Position numbers and translations under genes: made by a program. Shown piece by piece: positions 61,439 to 64,000 of a DNA stretch of 64,000 bases (within the stretch, counting starts at the first letter, position 1; each line of letters starts with the position of its first letter). This stretch comes from Methylopumilus universalis (GTDB lineage Bacteria > Pseudomonadota > Gammaproteobacteria > Burkholderiales > Methylophilaceae): the NCBI RefSeq assembly GCF_006363895.1, contig NZ_CP040953.1. One strand, given 5' to 3'. Under the pieces are notes generated by a model that was not told where the DNA came from, made no database searches, and saw only the letters and a list, made by a program, of their open reading frames with translations.

Positions 61439-62979
61439 AGTACTTTAGATTAATTTATATACTTTATATACTTATTAAGTATCGCCTCGAGGAGTTCATC
61501 ACATTCAATCGACAACTGAATGTTTTTGCCTATTCTATCTCGATACTATTTTTCTTTAGATCAGCCAAAGAAAATAGAGGCACAAGACTTAGGCTTGCGC
61601 TCGAAGAATTAGGTCCAATTTTTGTTAAATTTGGTCAAATGTTATCCACCAGAAGAGATCTCATTCCTTTAGATATTGCAGATGAGCTAGCTAAACTTCA
61701 GGATCAAGTGCCCCCCTTTCCATATAAGAATGTTGAAAAAATTATTACAGCTTCATATGGTATGTCGCCAGATAAAATTTTTAAAACGTTTGACCAAACC
61801 CCTATAGCAAGCGCATCAGTTGCCCAAGTTCACTTTGCAACGCTTCATGACGGAAAAGATGTTGCAGTCAAAATATTAAGACCTAATATTAAGCGCGTGA
61901 TTAATAAAGATATAAATTTACTTTATCTCATTGCTTTCATGCTTGAATTGACATGGTCAGATGGCAAACGACTAAGGCCAAGAGAGGTTGTAGCTGAGTT
62001 TTCAAAACATGTTCAATGTGAATTAAATCTAATGTTAGATGCAGCAAATTGCAGTCGCTTAGGTGAAAATTTTAAAGATAAAAAACTGCTTATCGTGCCA
62101 GAAGTTTATTGGGATTACTGTAATGAAGATGTCATGGTCATGGAAAGAATGTACGGAACACCTATAAGCCACATCGAAATCCTTCGCAAGAAAAAAATCG
62201 ATATTAAGCAACTCGCACGCAACGGGGTAGAAATATTTTTTACGCAGGTATTTAGGGATAGTTTTTTTCATGCAGATATGCACCCCGGCAATATTCAGGT
62301 TGCTGATGATGGTCGCTATATTGCAATGGATTTTGGTATCATGGGGTCTCTTAGTGAGAACGATAAAAATTATCTAGCACGTAATTTTTTAGCCTTTTTT
62401 AAACGTGATTACCATGACGTAGCACTTGCTCATATCGAATCGGGCTGGGTTCCTAGGAATACTTCTTTAGATGAATTTGAAAATGCAATACGATCAGTAT
62501 GTGAGCCTATTTTTAATAAGCCTTTGAAGGAAATATCATTTGGTCGTCTTCTTATCAGGCTATTTCAAACATCGAGACGATTTAATATGGAAATCCAGCC
62601 TCAGCTTACCATGCTTCAAAAGACACTTTTAAATGTTGAGGGTCTTGGTCGAAACCTAGATCCTGATTTAGACTTATGGAAAACAGCCGCTCCATTTTTG
62701 AAAAAATATATGTCAGAACAAAAAGGTATTAAACATATTTTAAAGAGTTTAAAAAATGAACTCCCGCATTGGCTTCACTTAACGCCACAATTGCCAAGAC
62801 TTATTCATGAGTTTCTCGAACAAAAAAAACATGAAAATATAAATGCATTTAACCAAGATGACATTGATCACCTATTAAAAACGCAAAAAAAACAGAATCG
62901 CTGGTTTAAAACTGCTATTACTTTAATTGGAATTACTTTGTTGCTAAATTTAACAATCTTGTTTTATTTTATTAAATAA
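61435..62979 (+). CDS. ubiB: Ubiquinone biosynthesis regulatory kinase-like protein UbiB
   Basis: An ABC1/ADCK-type atypical kinase-like protein needed for ubiquinone synthesis. 514 residues: the KxGQ motif FVKFGQMLSTRRDLIP near 64-79, the Ala-rich nucleotide loop ASASVAQVHFA near 123-133, and HADMHPGNIQV near 276 with DFGIMG near 297 as catalytic loop and DFG equivalent. A C-terminal membrane segment (about 488-512) anchors it. Overlaps ubiJ by 4 bases. Confidence 0.96.
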   Translation: MKYFRLIYILYILIKYRLEEFITFNRQLNVFAYSISILFFFRSAKENRGTRLRLALEELGPIFVKFGQMLSTRRDLIPLDIADELAKLQDQVPPFPYKNVEKIITASYGMSPDKIFKTFDQTPIASASVAQVHFATLHDGKDVAVKILRPNIKRVINKDINLLYLIAFMLELTWSDGKRLRPREVVAEFSKHVQCELNLMLDAANCSRLGENFKDKKLLIVPEVYWDYCNEDVMVMERMYGTPISHIEILRKKKIDIKQLARNGVEIFFTQVFRDSFFHADMHPGNIQVADDGRYIAMDFGIMGSLSENDKNYLARNFLAFFKRDYHDVALAHIESGWVPRNTSLDEFENAIRSVCEPIFNKPLKEISFGRLLIRLFQTSRRFNMEIQPQLTMLQKTLLNVEGLGRNLDPDLDLWKTAAPFLKKYMSEQKGIKHILKSLKNELPHWLHLTPQLPRLIHEFLEQKKHENINAFNQDDIDHLLKTQKKQNRWFKTAITLIGITLLLNLTILFYFIK

Positions 62980-62996
62980 ATTTAGGAAATTTTGAT

Positions 62997-64000
62997 TTGC
63001 TTATTTGGTTTGTCTCTCTCTATCTTCTCGTCACAATTGGGATTGGTATTTTTGTATCCTCCCGTGTTAAAAATACGAAAGACTATGCTGTAGCCGGAAG
63101 GCACCTGCCACTCCCTATCGTGACTGCAACCGTTTTTGCAACTTGGTTTGGAGCAGAAGCAATTTTTGGTGTGTCGTCTACTTTTGTTAAAGAAGGCTTA
63201 AATGGGGTTGTGGCTGACCCTTTTGGGTCAAGCCTTTGTTTGGTTATTGCTGGTATTTTCTTTTCTTCTAAATTATATATTATTACTTTGGGAGACTTTT
63301 ACAGGGCGAGATACAACAGAACTATTGAGGTATTAACAACCATCGCAATTGTCATCTCATACTTGGGATGGGTAGCGGCACAGATCAAAGCGCTTGGATT
63401 AATATTTAACCTTATTACACATCAATATATTAGCGAAGAACTGGGCATGGTTATTGGGATATTAATTGTGCTGACTTTCACTACCTTTGGCGGCATGTTA
63501 TCTGTAGCCATCTTAGATTTTATCCAAATGATCGTAGTTATTGGTGGGCTTCTATATATTGCATATGCTATTTCTCATTTAACAGGGGGAGTTGCCCCGG
63601 TTATTGAAAGTGCCTCTATAAATCATAAGTTAGACTTTTTCCCAAAAGGTAATATTTGGACATGGATAACTTTTTTGGGTACATGGATTACTATGATGCT
63701 GGGATCGGTTCCTCAACAAGACGTTTTTCAACGCGTAACATCGGCTAAAACTGCCAAAATTGCCTTATACGGCTCGATACTTGGCGCTTCAATTTATTTT
63801 ATATTTACGTTTGTACCAATGTTTATTGCATATTCGGCAACTTTAATTGATGCTGAATATTTTAACGGACTCGTCAATACAAACTCACAGCATGTCTTGC
63901 CCATGCTTGTGCTTAACTATATGCCACTCTTTGCACAAGTGATATTTTTTGGAGCTGTTCTATCAGCAATAATGAGTTGCTCTTCAGCAACGCTTCTAGC
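62997..64000 (+). CDS. Sodium:solute symporter family transporter (3'-truncated by window edge)
   Basis: The first 334 codons of an SSS-family transporter run open to the window end. The start is TTG at 62997 with AGGA 9 bases upstream. The first membrane segment (LLIWFVSLYLLVTIGIGIFVSS) is followed by KNTKDYAVAGRHLP, ATWFGAEAIFGVSSTFVKEGL and GDFYRARYNRTIEVL, diagnostic of the family. Near residue 235 comes GSVPQQDVFQRVTSAK. At least eight hydrophobic segments are visible. Substrates of close relatives include proline, choline and other compounds; I cannot say which here. Confidence 0.9.
   Translation, partial: MLIWFVSLYLLVTIGIGIFVSSRVKNTKDYAVAGRHLPLPIVTATVFATWFGAEAIFGVSSTFVKEGLNGVVADPFGSSLCLVIAGIFFSSKLYIITLGDFYRARYNRTIEVLTTIAIVISYLGWVAAQIKALGLIFNLITHQYISEELGMVIGILIVLTFTTFGGMLSVAILDFIQMIVVIGGLLYIAYAISHLTGGVAPVIESASINHKLDFFPKGNIWTWITFLGTWITMMLGSVPQQDVFQRVTSAKTAKIALYGSILGASIYFIFTFVPMFIAYSATLIDAEYFNGLVNTNSQHVLPMLVLNYMPLFAQVIFFGAVLSAIMSCSSATLL

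Noticed and set aside
1..64000. CRISPR arrays, insertion sequences, prophage, tRNA or rRNA genes
   Set aside because: I found no regularly spaced direct repeats, transposase- or integrase-like proteins, phage genes, cloverleaf-like or rRNA-like stretches in the gaps.

Overview
The window is a 64 kb piece of a compact, AT-rich chromosome. Gene order and protein sequences point to Betaproteobacteria. The runs glmM-folP-ftsH-rlmE, greA-carB-carA-dapB-bamE-fur-recN-nadK-hrcA and ftsY-ftsE-ftsX-rpoH are typical of that class. The very low GC, short intergenic gaps and an Entner-Doudoroff pair (edd-eda) suggest a streamlined freshwater or marine methylotroph of the Methylophilaceae (OM43 / Methylopumilus type). 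The taxon is inferred, since no rRNA or methanol-oxidation gene lies in the window. I saw no tRNA, rRNA, CRISPR array, insertion sequence or prophage. No stretch longer than about 260 bases lacks a gene.

Region 1 (1-21.9 kb) is the most distinctive part. After the tail of a 2Fe-2S ferredoxin gene comes a phosphate-starvation island. It holds divergent ppk and ppx, a PAP2 phosphatase with a diacylglycerol-glucosyltransferase-like GT4, and a PlsC/OlsA-like acyltransferase. Divergent from the acyltransferase are a PlcP-like phospholipase C and an OlsB-like N-acyltransferase. Further on are an outer-membrane beta-barrel, a second GT4, diacylglycerol kinase, a TPR-glycosyltransferase, a phosphate/polyphosphate-type porin (OprP/OprO family), and pstS-pstC-pstA-pstB. 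The sequence carries at least six good Pho boxes (two 7-bp repeats with 4 bp between) plus two weaker ones. In every case checked a -10-like hexamer lies exactly 10 bp downstream. The genes suggest three joint responses to phosphate starvation: scavenging (porin, Pst), polyphosphate turnover (Ppk, Ppx) and replacement of phospholipids by glycolipids and ornithine-type lipids (PlcP, GT4, OlsB/OlsA). Several of these promoters place the predicted transcript start at or next to the start codon, so the mRNAs look leaderless. An unrelated block, prfB (with its programmed +1 frameshift), lysS and a beta-carbonic anhydrase, lies between the porin and pstS.

Region 2 (21.9-38.4 kb) is housekeeping: glmM, folP, ftsH, rlmE, yhbY, a DUF4149 protein, greA, carB, carA, dapB, bamE, fur, recN, nadK and hrcA. 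Region 3 (38.4-47.7 kb) starts with ferrochelatase and the LPS heptose pathway (hldD, gmhA, hldE, waaF, waaC). An oppositely oriented edd-eda-HAD block lies between the two heptosyltransferase genes.

Region 4 (47.8-64 kb) has grpE, dnaK and dnaJ with clear sigma-32 promoters. A minus-strand block follows: gloA, a YfhL-type ferredoxin, coaD, rsmD and a pair of M16 peptidases. Then come ftsY, ftsE, ftsX and rpoH. A near-perfect CIRCE operator sits in the rpoH promoter region, and its repressor gene hrcA is in this same window, so HrcA probably controls the heat-shock sigma factor that reads grpE and dnaK. The window ends with a DUF971 gene, ubiE, ubiJ, ubiB and the start of a sodium:solute symporter gene.
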